NCBI GenBank assembly: GCA_027596945.1
Contig: JADGJH010000447.1
Coordinates: 1 to 18,478, forward strand
DNA length: 18,478 nucleotides
Direction of reading: 5' to 3'
Source: Physocladia obscura
Lineage: Eukaryota; Chytridiomycota; Chytridiomycetes; Chytridiales; Chytriomycetaceae
A model generated the notes under the pieces. That model had not been told where the DNA came from, did no database searches, and saw only the letters and a list, made by a program, of their open reading frames with translations. Position 1 is the stretch's first letter; the number at the start of each line of letters is the position of its first letter. The position numbers were made by a program, and so were the translations under genes. Positions 9,155-18,478 of this stretch are shown piece by piece.

Positions 9155-10513
9155 TTAGTCCTCATCCATCTCTTCATTCAGTGCTGCCTTGGCTGCCGCT
9201 TCTGCCTCATCAAAGAGTTCTTTAGGTACAAATTCGTGCTTGCCCCCACTTTCTTCACACACCCAACTCAGCTCGAGTTCAAAATCTTTATCCTTGACCT
9301 CATCATGAAGTGCATAGATGCTGAAAAACATTATTAAAAAACATATAGAACGAAAGCATTCAATAAAAAAAACCAACATTCTGGCGGCTTCTTTAACTGC
9401 TTCGCGTACAGAAATCTCACTGAATTTAAGCTTTTCAATTTCAGTTTTTGCGACCGAGCGTCCTTTTCCAACTGCGCAACCAAAGTATCCCTATTTTACC
9501 ATTCGCAAATATTAAGTTGCTTATAAAAACTTAAATCGATTTCTCACATAATGGACGCCAGAAGGCTCCACGACATAGAGCCCCGGTCCAGATTTATCCA
9601 TAGTGCCAATAATCGTGCTGACACCAAACGGACGCACACTCGAATACAGCGTGTATGCTTGCACATAACCGGCAACGCGTTCGGCAATAACTTTTCCCGG
9701 AATAGCAGATTTGTAAAAATCGCGGTATTGTTGCGCTTCTTCGCGGGTTCGGTTTACAATGTGGCGGGTGTCGGCGAGAAGACCAGCAGTGGCCTGTATT
9801 TTTTCATACAGTGCATTCATTAATTTACGCATAATTTGATGAATAAATATGGTTCGTTTGCCGCTAGACGATGATGGTTTTTAGTGTCTTGGTTTTTTCT
9901 TTTGAAAAATCGAGTTGCGCGTTCAAATTTTAAATTATCTATGGGGATTAGTGGAATGCAGAAGCATTACGTACAATGCCAATGTGAATATCAGCGGTAT
10001 TAATGCGTTTGTTTGAGCCAGGAACAAGCAGCTTTGATGCCACAAGTTTTTCGACGGCAAGTACTACGCCATCCTTTGCACGGATCCCGATGGCAGTTCT
10101 GTTTTTTTCGGGGAGGGCAGTAAATAATTAAATGGGATACACAATAAGCAAATAGCGGCAACGAGACAGAGACGTGAAGGTGAGTAACAATCATAAGGAG
10201 AAAGATTTGAAGAGATGACGCGTAATTTTCTGTTGAGAAATCAGCACACGTACGCACCCGCTGTTTTCGACAGCCTTGAGGGCATATTCAACCTGGAAGA
10301 TGCGGCCATCTGGAGAATATGTGGATGCACTGAGATCGTACTGGAGGAAAAAGAAATTGACAAAGAATAAGTTGCAGTTAACTTCTTGCTCAATAAACGG
10401 AAGAAAGTGGATGATTGTCGAAAGGTATTTAACGACGATATTTTTATCGAGCGAGCGATTGGGCGGCATAAGGCGAAAGAATAGGGACTCACGCCAGTTC
10501 CAATTGACGACAT
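9155..10513 (-). CDS. PSMA3: 20S proteasome subunit alpha-7 (PSMA3/Pre10)
   Basis: Exons on the minus strand: 10513-10493, 10340-10258, 10098-9975, 9793-9548, 9490-9378, 9320-9155, giving 250 aa (human PSMA3 has 255). It forms part of the alpha ring gating the 20S core and has no catalytic Thr. It starts MSSIGTG, then [13 protein letters not shown] and [11 protein letters not shown], the alpha-type signature (residues 8-30). [21 protein letters not shown] and [11 protein letters not shown] follow. The C-terminus [13 protein letters not shown] ends in an acidic stretch, EEMDED, as in alpha-7. The first exon encodes only seven residues. Intron 5 (9377-9321) uses a GTTGGT donor, fixed by the conserved [12 protein letters not shown] join. 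It is divergent from SMU1 with 46 bp between start codons. Confidence 0.96.
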
Positions 10514-10559
10514 GCTATGTTTTCGTGTTTTTTGTGATTTTGTTTGTTGAGTTTTTTGA
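10514..10559. promoter_or_regulatory. 46-bp divergent promoter between PSMA3 and SMU1
   Basis: The two ATGs are 46 bp apart on opposite strands. Both starts are firm, since MSSIGTG and the LisH start of SMU1 match their families. The interval is T-rich on the plus strand, with no recognised factor site. I saw no match to the GGTGGCAAA proteasome element (Rpn4/PACE) in it. Confidence 0.5.
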
Positions 10560-12743
10560 ATGGGAAAAGTCGAAGTTGAGGCGGCTGACGTGATTCGCCT
10601 GGTACAGCAGTTTCTGAAGGAAAACAATTTACTACGCACGTTGCATGTTCTGCAGGTTCACTTCAGTTATCTTTGCGCTTTATTTTGTGCACTTGTTCGC
10701 TTACCGCTTGTCACTTTGCCAAACCAACACACAAAACTCCAACAAACGAACAAACAAACGAACAAACAAACAAACCAGGAAGAAAGTGGCGTTGCGCTCA
10801 ACACAGTCGATTCGCTGGAGCTATTTGCCGTCGACGTTGCGCAGGGTCGCTGGGATGCCGTCCTTCGCGCTGTTGCGCCGCTTGCAATCCCTCAGCGCAA
10901 ACTGTTTGATCTTTACGAGCACATTGCTATCGAGCTTATTGAACTCCGCGAAGTACACGCTGCACGCTCGCTGCTGCGCCAGACTGACGTCATGCAGCTT
11001 ATGCGCGACCTCTTTCCCGAACGGTCTGTGTATTTGCATCTCCCTTAATCTACATGTGATCGCTTTTCATTTATTTACGCACTGCAATAGTTATCTTCAC
11101 CTCGAACATTTACTCTCTTCGCCAGTCTTTGATCCGCGCGCCGCTTACCCCAACGCTACACCTCGCGAAAAACGCCGAGCAATCATAGCCCAGAGTCTTT
11201 CCGCTGAAATTTCTGTCGCTGCCCCCTCCCGCCTCCTCACTCTTCTCGGTCAGAGCCTTAAGCTGCAGAAGTCGCTCGCTCTTATTCCTGACCTCGACGA
11301 TAATAACAAAGCAAATAGTAATAGTAGTAATCTAACAAGTAACATTGATGTCGAAACTCCAACCGAATCCGACTCTGCCCTCAACTACGACCTCTTCCGG
11401 GGTGTTATTGTTCCCACTTCTCACGACCATTCAACTTTTGAATCCGATATGCCCGCATCTGTCATATACAAATCTTTTAAGTTTCCCAAAAAAGCTCATC
11501 CAGAATCCGTTGCCTTTTCTCCCGATGGCCAGTTCTTTGTCACTGGTGCTGCTGATGGCATGATTGAAGTCTGGAGCTATCTTACCGCCAAGCTTAGGCG
11601 CGATCTCAAATACCAGCTTGATGTATGTACTGCTTGAGTGTATAAAGTGTAGTTACGCGGGTTGTAAGCTTTTTTAGGAGTAAAACGTAACTAGTAAAAT
11701 TAAAATTAAAATTTTCCAATACAGGAAAATTTTATGGCAATGGATTCGGCTGTTCTGTGTTTAGCTTTTAGCAAAGACAGTGAATTACTTGCATCCGGAA
11801 GCCAGGACGGATTCATCAAGATTTGGAAAATATTGACGGGCCAATGTGTTCGCAGGTTTCCGACGGCACACAGTCAAGGTGTGACGTCGGTTTCGTTCAG
11901 TCGAGATGGAAACCAAGTCTTAAGTTCTAGCTTTGATCAGACTATAAGGTGAGTTACTGTGTGTGCAGCAAGCGGTGGTAAGTACCACAAAATAAATAGA
12001 TGCAAAAGAAATAGTTTTTCTCCAATTTTTGTTTGAATTTTTTTTTTAACTCAATAAAAAACAGGATTCACGGAATGAAAAACGGAAAGATGCTCAAGGA
12101 ATTTCGCGGTCATATTTCGTTTGCAAACGATGCAATGTTCTCGATGGACGGACATCGGGTTCTCAGCGCAAGCAGTGACGGGACTGTCAAAATCTGGGAT
12201 GCAAGAACCGCAGAATGCATGGCGACAGTAACTTTGCACGAAGGAATGTCTGTAACAAGCGGCGTGCATAGTGCAACAGTGCAAAAGATTATACAAATGC
12301 CGAATAATGCCGATGCATTTGTTGTGTGCAATAAGAGCGCGTTTGTGTATGTAGTAAATATGCGAGGACAGGTCGTTAAGTATTTTAGGGCGGGGAAGAA
12401 TAACGATAAAGATAGTAGCGCAGCTGCTGGTGGTAGTGGTGTAAAAGATGGCAGTGGGAGTGCTGCCAGGCAGGATATCGTGACGGCGTGTGTGAGCGCA
12501 AAAGGTGAGTTTTTATACACAATTACTGAAGATGGGGCGATGCAGTGGTATTCAATTGAAGGAGATGGCGTCTTTCCTCTAAATTCCATAAAGGTAAATT
12601 TTGTACTTAATATTTCGATTTTTCATTAATAAAAAACCAAGCAGATATCAGAAAGTGAAGTGATTGGAATGGTTCATCATCCTTTTTCGAATATTATTGC
12701 AGTTGCAAGTGAGAATGGCTCAGTGAATTTGATAAAAGCATGA
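10560..12743 (+). CDS. SMU1: SMU1-type WD40 splicing factor
   Basis: Exons: 10560-10655, 10779-11023, 11091-11622, 11725-11948, 12065-12593, 12645-12743, giving 574 aa (human 513). SMU1 works with RED in the spliceosomal B complex. The N-terminal LisH segment [14 protein letters not shown] (about 8-21) and CTLH region ([19 protein letters not shown]) are clear. KEKRR-type [12 protein letters not shown] and [10 protein letters not shown] follow, then DLFRG and six or so WD40 blades, including [30 protein letters not shown] and [12 protein letters not shown]. Extra length comes from a linker of Asn/Ser/Thr before DLFRG and a Gly/Ser/Asp loop at about 12400-12475. Intron 1 (123 nt) has no stop and is a multiple of three, so its retention would give an in-frame 41-residue insert. 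The exon 1/2 join is chosen because it restores the family sequence. Confidence 0.95.
10741..10775 (+). repeat. AAAC/AACG tetranucleotide microsatellite in SMU1 intron 1
   Basis: Imperfect (CAAA)n with CGAA variants fills the 3' end of intron 1 where a pyrimidine tract would be expected. The acceptor CAG follows at 10776-10778. Confidence 0.85.
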
Positions 12744-12807
12744 GCAAAGTGATTTTCTTTTGACGATTGATTTTTGTTTGGCTTGGAGGAATTTTTGATC
12801 AAAAAAG

Positions 12808-14430
12808 ATGGAGACAAACATTCACGGTGGCACATCAGCAACAGTACAAGAACATGGACATGAATATAAGCGGAAACTGGAAGAGCACAACAAACAACAC
12901 GAACAGCACCAAGAGCAGGAGCATCAACAAGAGCATAGAGCCAATTCTGATGGATCACTGTTGTCTGACACGCAGGAGGAAGGAACAATCTCGCATGTGC
13001 TGCGGAGTCTCTTGTCAGCGCCGCTGGAAGATAACTCACCTTATAAATACAATCCACGCGACTCTGACCAGCAGCTACAATTGCAACAACTGCAACAGCA
13101 GCACTTTTTGGATTCCGAGTTGATCCAGCCAACATTGGGCCCACTACAAACGCGACATGAGTATCCGCCGCCACCAGAACCAATCCATATTGAAATGATT
13201 CAAACGAAACACTCACTGATCGATCTTTCACAGCCATGGCAGTTTTCAAAAGAGCAACAACACGAAAATCATAATCAAAATCAGCACACACCAGCCAAGC
13301 AACTGCCACGGCAAACACACCAAGAAAATCATTCGCAGCAAAATAACAACTCTGCGCCTGCGCATTCGCCTGTCGTGGCATCCTCGCCACCAATTGACTC
13401 CCTCGCAACAGCTATTGCGTCGTCTATTTTTGGTTACACAAAATCCTTCTTCTCAGCTCTTAATAACGCGTCGTCCAGCTCTCCTCCATCGAATGTGTCT
13501 GCGTTGTCATCATCTGAAGATACCCCTTCTTTGTACGCGTCAATGTCTCGACATGATCCCCGAGCCGCTCTTGAGTTATCCTCACATTCCGAACTACATC
13601 TCCTTCTCCCATCGCTGCCCCCAAACTCTCCCATTGTTCTGACTTCACTTATTGCTGAAAAGGTTTGCATTATTTCTCGTTTTTGAAATGTTAACAACCC
13701 TGTTTTTTATTTGTTCAGCTTCGTCTATATTTGCCGCCTCTCTATCGCGAAGCGTCGAATTGGCGCCTTTCATACTCTTTGGATTACCATGGAATTTCTC
13801 TCAATACATTATATCATAATTGCGAGTCTGAAGTTGAATCGGGAAACCCTGTCCTCCTTGTAATTCAAGATTCAGATGGCGGTATTTTTGGTGCTTTCGC
13901 AAACGAAGCATTTCACGTGCAGCATGGCTATTTTGGAAATGGTTCAAGGTATGGCGCATATATATTTATTGCCGTGCATTAGTTTAATATATCATTTTCC
14001 ATCTAGCTTTTTATGGAAAGTAGGAAAACCAAAAACGCCAATTATTGATGATACCGTAGCTGATGCAGTCACGCCAGTAACACCTGCTCTTTTTAATACA
14101 TTAGCTGTAGGGGATGCAGATTCTCGTTTCCGACGGTCTAGCAACAATCCAGATGTACTGGTATTCAAAGCGACTGGAGCGAACGAATATCTTATTTTGG
14201 GAGAATCACATATGATCGCACTTGGTGGCGGGTAAAGTAATTTTGAAAATTAGTTAATGGTGACTTTAATATTACTTGATTTTTTTAGCGAAGGTCATTT
14301 TGGGCTGTGGGTTGATTCGGATCTGTATTATGGACATAGTGGGCCGTGCCAAACATTCAACAATGAGCAATTGTCGCGACGATCAGAATTTACAATCCAG
14401 CATCTGGAAATATGGGCTTTTGATATTTGA
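12808..14430 (+). CDS. TLDc-domain protein, OXR1/NCOA7-like
   Basis: Exons: 12808-13662, 13719-13948, 14007-14231, 14289-14430, giving 483 aa. TLDc proteins protect against oxidative stress and, in several eukaryotes, bind and regulate the V-ATPase. Residues 1-about 265 are low complexity, rich in Gln, His, Glu and Ser, and probably disordered. The TLDc domain occupies about 270-483: [72 protein letters not shown], then [25 protein letters not shown] and a final LEIWAFDI. It ends directly after this motif, as TLDc proteins do. There is no LysM or GRAM domain, so it resembles short OXR1 forms. The start is the first ATG in frame, 64 bp after the SMU1 stop. A later internal ATG cannot be excluded. 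Confidence 0.92.
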
Positions 14431-14617
14431 CAGGCAGTTTTCTGGCAGATTTCAAAAACAAAAACAAAACAATTATAATAATAAGAAAGATTGATAAATT
14501 CTATTTATTACAAATAGTAATATTGCCGTATTTCTATTCAGAGTTAAGGGAGAGCTTTTCGTGAAAAGAATTTCTAAAGAAAGTGTTTGTGCCTTGGATT
14601 TTTTCTCTGATTTTCGA

Positions 14618-16330
14618 ATGGGCACCTGCGCGTCTGCAGAATCTGCAGCAGCTGCTGCCGCGAGTAAGGATATTGACAAGCAGCTGAAAGCTGAAATGAA
14701 AGCGATTGAGCAGAATATTAAATTGCTATTACTTGGTAAAATAAAAAAAGCACCCTTACTTTCCAGTCAACCAAAGTCAATTTCAAATGTCCAGCAATTA
14801 TGATCTAAAACATTTAAAAAAATACTGTTTATTTAGGGGCAGGAGAAACCGGTAAATCGACCGTTCTGAAACAAATCAAGCTCATTCATGGCACCGGATA
14901 TTCTGACGAAGATCGAGCAGCGTATAAAGTCACAGTTTTAACCAACGTAATAACATCCGTCAAAACATTACTTCATGCAATGGACACGTTGAAGATTCCT
15001 TTTGGATTCGATCCAACAAGTGCGACAATTGAAGAAACGCGTGATAATCCTTTACCTCCACCATCTCCATTTCTGACAGTTGAAAAAATGGACGACGGTG
15101 ACGCACAATATCACACAAGTTATTGTGAAGAAAGCGAAGATGATATTGGCGTTGGCGGTGGCGGTGGTGGTGGTAGTAGTTGCAACAGACAAAAGAAAGA
15201 GGCTGTGGAAGGTCAATTGCAACATAAAGACGATTCAGTTGCCAGGGCGGCAGCCTCTGCTTACAAAATATTGCTCGAAAGTGAAACACTTCATACAGGA
15301 CCAGTTGCTCAAGCTGCCGAAGTTGTAAATACAAGCGCAATTGGAGTTATTGCTGGTAAATTGATTCCAAAGGAAGTCGCCGACGCTATATCTGTTATTT
15401 GGAAAGACATTGGTGTCCAATACTGCTTTAGAAGGTCGAATGAATACCAACTGATTGATTGTTGTGCTGTGTAAGCGTTTCTTCTTTGCTGGTTTTTCTG
15501 TTCTGCTGTTTGTTTTTTTTTTTTGATTGGAAGAGCACAGATTTTTGAATGATTTATGTCGCATTTGCAATGAATCCTTTGTTCCAACCGATCAAGATAT
15601 TCTTAACTCTAGAATTATGACTACTACAATAACTGAAACACGGTTCAAAATCGAAGGGATTATATTTAGAGTTTTTGACGTCGGAGGCCAACGATCAGAA
15701 CGAAAAAAATGGGCGCCATATTTTGATGACATAAATGCCATTATATATCTTGTGGCTATTAATTCGTATGATCAAATTTGCTTTGAAGACAATTCAACTA
15801 ACCGGAGTAAGTTTATTATTATTATCATTATTGACTCACTTTTTCCTACATTTTTCTTCTTTAAAGTGGTTGAATCAATAAATTTATTCGCTTCCATCTG
15901 CAATCATCCAATGTTCAAGAAAACCGCGATGATTATATTTATGAATAAAATCGACTTGTTCCGTGCTAAATTGGAAACATCACCCATAGCAGATTATTTT
16001 CCTACGTATGAAGGTAAATCACTTATTTACATTTTATTCTTTTTTTTTTCCACTCTCAAATTTATGTTTCAGGTCCAAACGATTATGATAATGGATCTGA
16101 ATATTTTGCAACAAGATTCTTATCTTTGAATAAGTACGAAAAAAAGATATATGTACATTTCACATGGGCCACAGACACCAAACAAATCAAGACTGTTTTA
16201 GCAATTGTCAATCAAATTATTTTAAGGTTGAAGTAAATTGTTATTAATTATATTAAAATAATATTAATAATGTACCCAACTCCTGAAACAAAAATCTTTC
16301 AGATCTAATTTAGTTGAAGCTGGTTTATGA
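14618..16330 (+). CDS. Heterotrimeric G-protein alpha subunit, copy 1
   Basis: Exons: 14618-14735, 14837-15470, 15541-15806, 15867-16013, 16073-16226, 16303-16330, giving 448 aa (typical G-alpha about 350). It is a receptor-coupled GTPase at the plasma membrane. MGTCAS gives Gly2 (myristoylation) and Cys4 (palmitoylation). P-loop GAGETGKST at 40-48, catalytic Arg275 and Thr278 in switch I (SRIMTTTITET), DVGGQR at 297-302 with Gln301, and NKID at 366-369 are present, so GTP binding and hydrolysis look possible. The usual TCAT is TWATD at 419-423. The helical domain carries about 90 extra residues, acidic and Gly-rich (a run of seven Gly). The C-terminal tail ...RSNLVEAGL comes from a 28-nt last exon. 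If that exon is missed, the frame stops early after ...IILR. Intron 5 has a GTTGAA donor. Tandem with copy 2. Confidence 0.93.
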
Positions 16331-16604
16331 GAAAAAATAAAAAATAAGAAATAAAATAAAGAAAAAACAATTGAATTTAAACTGCCAGTCATATTAACGC
16401 AATTTGATTCCTAGGGGGCTTTTGCTATTCATCAATTTTCGAACTTGAAACGCAAAAACAATCGTCACCCATGAAGATGGTGATATCAATCGGTGTAAAA
16501 ACTAAGATTTTCTATTCACCGAGACTGTAATTTGTTTTCCTTTCAGTCCGACCATTTTTCTCACCTGAACCAAATTTCATGACAAATTTAAAAATAAATT
16601 GGGA
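16331..16604. other. Intergenic region between the two G-alpha genes
   Basis: This is 274 bp of AT-rich sequence holding the 3' UTR of copy 1 and the promoter and 5' UTR of copy 2. No gene, RNA or clear motif was seen. Confidence 0.5.
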
Positions 16605-18155
16605 ATGGGAAACTGCACATCACTTGAATCGGCAACTGCTGCAGCCGAGAGTAAGAAAATCGAAAGAATTATTAAAGCCGAACAAAGGGCGACAAAGTTT
16701 CAGCAAACGGTGAAGATGCTGTTGTTAGGTAGTTTCCGCTTTCTTTGTATTTTTGGTTCGCGTTTATATTCAAAATTTCTAGGTGCCGGTGAAACAGGAA
16801 AATCAACGATTTTGAAGCAATTTAAACTTATTTATGGCACGGGATATTCTACGGAAGAACGAATGGGATATAAAACTGCAATATTGGCAAATGTTGTCAC
16901 ATGTGCCAAAGCGCTTGTATACGCGATGGATAGTTTGAAAATTCCATATGGGTTTGAAGTTCCTCAAATCAAAGAGATTGCTGCGTATAATAAAAGTCAT
17001 GCTTCTCTGAATCAGCAAGAAAACCCTGACGAAACTGGTTCGACGAAAAGTTTCACCGAAATCAAAGATGCCGCACGGTTCGCAAAAATAGCTGAAGAAG
17101 CGTATTTTAATGTTGGTGGCGAGAATCGGCAGGTGGGGATGAGTCCGCGAGCTGCGCAAGTTGTCAGAAATTGCGAAATGAGCTTTTGCTTTGGGATCGA
17201 TGAATCTGTTCCAGAAGAAGTAATAGATGCAATTAAAATTATATGGAAGGATTCCGGTGTGCAATATTGTTTCTCAAGATCAAGCGAATACCAGTTATTT
17301 GACTGTTGTGCTTAGTAAGCGGCTACTATTATTTGACTCATTTGTTAACAAAAATAAATTGTTTAGTTTCTTGAATGCCATTGACCGAATCATAGAGCCT
17401 AACTACATTCCCACAGATTCAGATATTCTCAACTCTCGTGTTATGACCACCACTATCACAGAAACAAAGATCAAAATTCAACATGTTCTATTTCGTATTT
17501 TTGATGTTGGTGGGCAAAGAACTGAGAGGAAAAAGTGGATACCTTATTTTGACGATGTTGATGCCATTATATATATGGTTGCAATAAGTTCATATGATCA
17601 GCTTCTTGTAGAAGATAACTCAACAAACAGACGTGCGTTCTGACTTTATATTGTGCAAACTAACTTATTTGAAATTAATTCAGTTGAGGAAGCAATGACA
17701 CTATTTTCGACTATTTGCAATAATTCAATGTTTGCTGCAACGGCTATTATCATTTTTATGAACAAGATTGACATATTCAAAAATAAGCTGAAAACAGTCC
17801 CAATTGCAAAGTATTTTTCAAAATTCAAAGGTTTCACATATTATTCTTTTATCAATGGAAGCTCATACATATTTTTTAATATTTTCTACAGGTCCAAACA
17901 ATGTGGATAAAGGATCAGCTTTTTTTGCTGCACAGTTTTTAGCATTGAACCAGAATCCCAAAAGAAAAATATACATACATTTCACATGGGCTACAGACAC
18001 AAAACAAATCAAGAAAGTGCTGGCAACTGTATATCAAATTATAACAAGGTGATTGGATAATAAATCAAAAAAAAAAAAGAGAAAAAGATGAGAGAAAGTG
18101 AAAAAAATTAATACACATATTTTTCAGTTCAAATTTGAAAGGTGCAGGAATGTAA
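16605..18155 (+). CDS. Heterotrimeric G-protein alpha subunit, copy 2
   Basis: Exons: 16605-16728, 16783-17314, 17367-17632, 17684-17830, 17892-18048, 18128-18155, giving 417 aa. MGNCTS suits myristoylation and palmitoylation. An in-frame ATG-less codon upstream (TTG at 16599) was not used. P-loop GAGETGKST at 42-50, Arg243 and Thr246 in switch I (SRVMTTTITET), DVGGQR at 265-270 with Gln269, NKID at 334-337, and TWATD at 388-392 are seen. The helical domain has about 60 extra residues, unlike those of copy 1 in sequence. The C-terminus is ...TSSNLKGAGM, again from a 28-nt exon. Intron positions and phases (1,2,1,1,2) equal those of copy 1, as do the lengths of exons 3, 4 and 6. The two are tandem duplicates that have diverged most in the helical domain and at the receptor-facing tail. 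Intron 1 (54 nt) is stop-free and in frame. Confidence 0.93.
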
Positions 18156-18318
18156 TCAATCGCAAAATATACTGTAATTTGGGAAACTTTCTATCATTCA
18201 ACCCTCCCACCTTTCCACTATAAGTTTATATGAAAAAAAGGAGACAAAAAAATATCCACAGAATGAAGTTTAAGTTTTGATCACATTAGTGCCCCTTTAT
18301 TACTTTTTTTTCTGTTTT
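18156..18318. other. AT-rich 3' flank of G-alpha copy 2
   Basis: T-rich and A-rich sequence after the stop of copy 2. No supported gene, RNA or terminator was seen. Confidence 0.5.
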
Positions 18319-18477
18319 TTATTTTCTGGTGCCAAGAATGGGATGATTTAAAGCTAGTCCATACAAAAAAGTATTGAAATCTGCATTACTCTGTGGTGGA
18401 ATGCATGAGATAAAACCCAAAATATACCCTAACATCATTTTATTCCAATACACATAAAGAAATGATAGGTTTATTCT
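18319..18477 (-). CDS. Possible 3' end of an unidentified minus-strand gene, cut by the window edge
   Basis: On the minus strand a frame is open from the window edge for 52 codons to a TAA at 18321-18319. It reads ...YILGFISCIPPQSNADF... and ends LNHPILGTRK. The composition looks more protein-like than the flanking AT-rich DNA, and the first half is hydrophobic. I do not recognise a family. It is short and could be chance. If real it is a terminal exon, convergent with G-alpha copy 2. Confidence 0.3.
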   Translation of the reverse strand, partial: RINLSFLYVYWNKMMLGYILGFISCIPPQSNADFNTFLYGLALNHPILGTRK

Positions 18478-18478
18478 C

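Noticed and set aside
9551..9823. 90-codon plus-strand frame
   Set aside because: It is antisense to exon 4 of PSMA3, whose protein is strongly conserved.
12110..12589. 159-codon minus-strand frame
   Set aside because: It is antisense to conserved WD40 coding sequence of SMU1. It is a shadow frame.
12677..13408. 243-codon open frame on the minus strand
   Set aside because: It lies antisense to the Gln/His-rich first exon of the TLDc gene. CAG/CAA/CAC-rich coding DNA leaves the opposite strand free of stops, and the translation matches no family I know.
1..18478. tRNA, rRNA, transposon or viral insertion
   Set aside because: Reading both strands gave no cloverleaf, rRNA-like block, terminal repeats or mobile-element protein motifs.

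Overview
The window is a gene-dense, intron-rich eukaryotic nuclear segment. I resolve nine protein-coding genes in 18.5 kb, with about 42 spliceosomal introns, mostly 45-180 nt with GT..AG ends. The gene set points to a fungus: an Rtt106-type histone chaperone, a fungal-style NDUFA1/MWFE complex I subunit and Drs1. A probable augmin (HAUS5-like) subunit and tandem G-alpha genes fit an early-diverging, zoosporic (chytrid-like) lineage better than a yeast. That placement is inference from gene content, not phylogeny. No rRNA, tRNA, transposon or CRISPR array was seen.

Layout, left to right: DRS1/DDX27 DEAD-box helicase (+, 38-3135); RTT106-like histone chaperone (-, 5300-3665) followed downstream by a second, diverged copy of its acidic tail (-, 3648-3157); HAUS5-like coiled-coil protein (+, 5366-8466, 13 exons); NDUFA1-like complex I subunit (-, 9052-8587, three short exons); proteasome alpha-7/PSMA3 (-, 10513-9155); SMU1 splicing factor (+, 10560-12743); TLDc/OXR1-like protein (+, 12808-14430); two tandem heterotrimeric G-protein alpha subunits (+, 14618-16330 and 16605-18155). 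A possible partial reading frame on the minus strand touches the right edge.

Most genes are unrelated housekeeping functions (ribosome biogenesis, chromatin assembly, mitosis, respiration, protein degradation, splicing, oxidative stress). Intergenic spaces are very short, and two divergent pairs share 46 and 65 bp between start codons. The exception is the G-alpha pair. It has the same five intron positions and phases and several equal exon lengths, so it arose by local duplication. Both copies share unusual nucleotide-binding motifs (TWAT instead of TCAT, and an altered switch I) and enlarged helical domains.

The most interesting points are the G-alpha pair, the duplicated RTT106 tail, and a homopurine A(16)-AG splice acceptor in DRS1. 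The RTT106 tail copy is preceded by an A(17)-G tract of the same form as that acceptor. All exon joins were derived by hand from reading frame, splice dinucleotides and family alignment from memory. No search was run.
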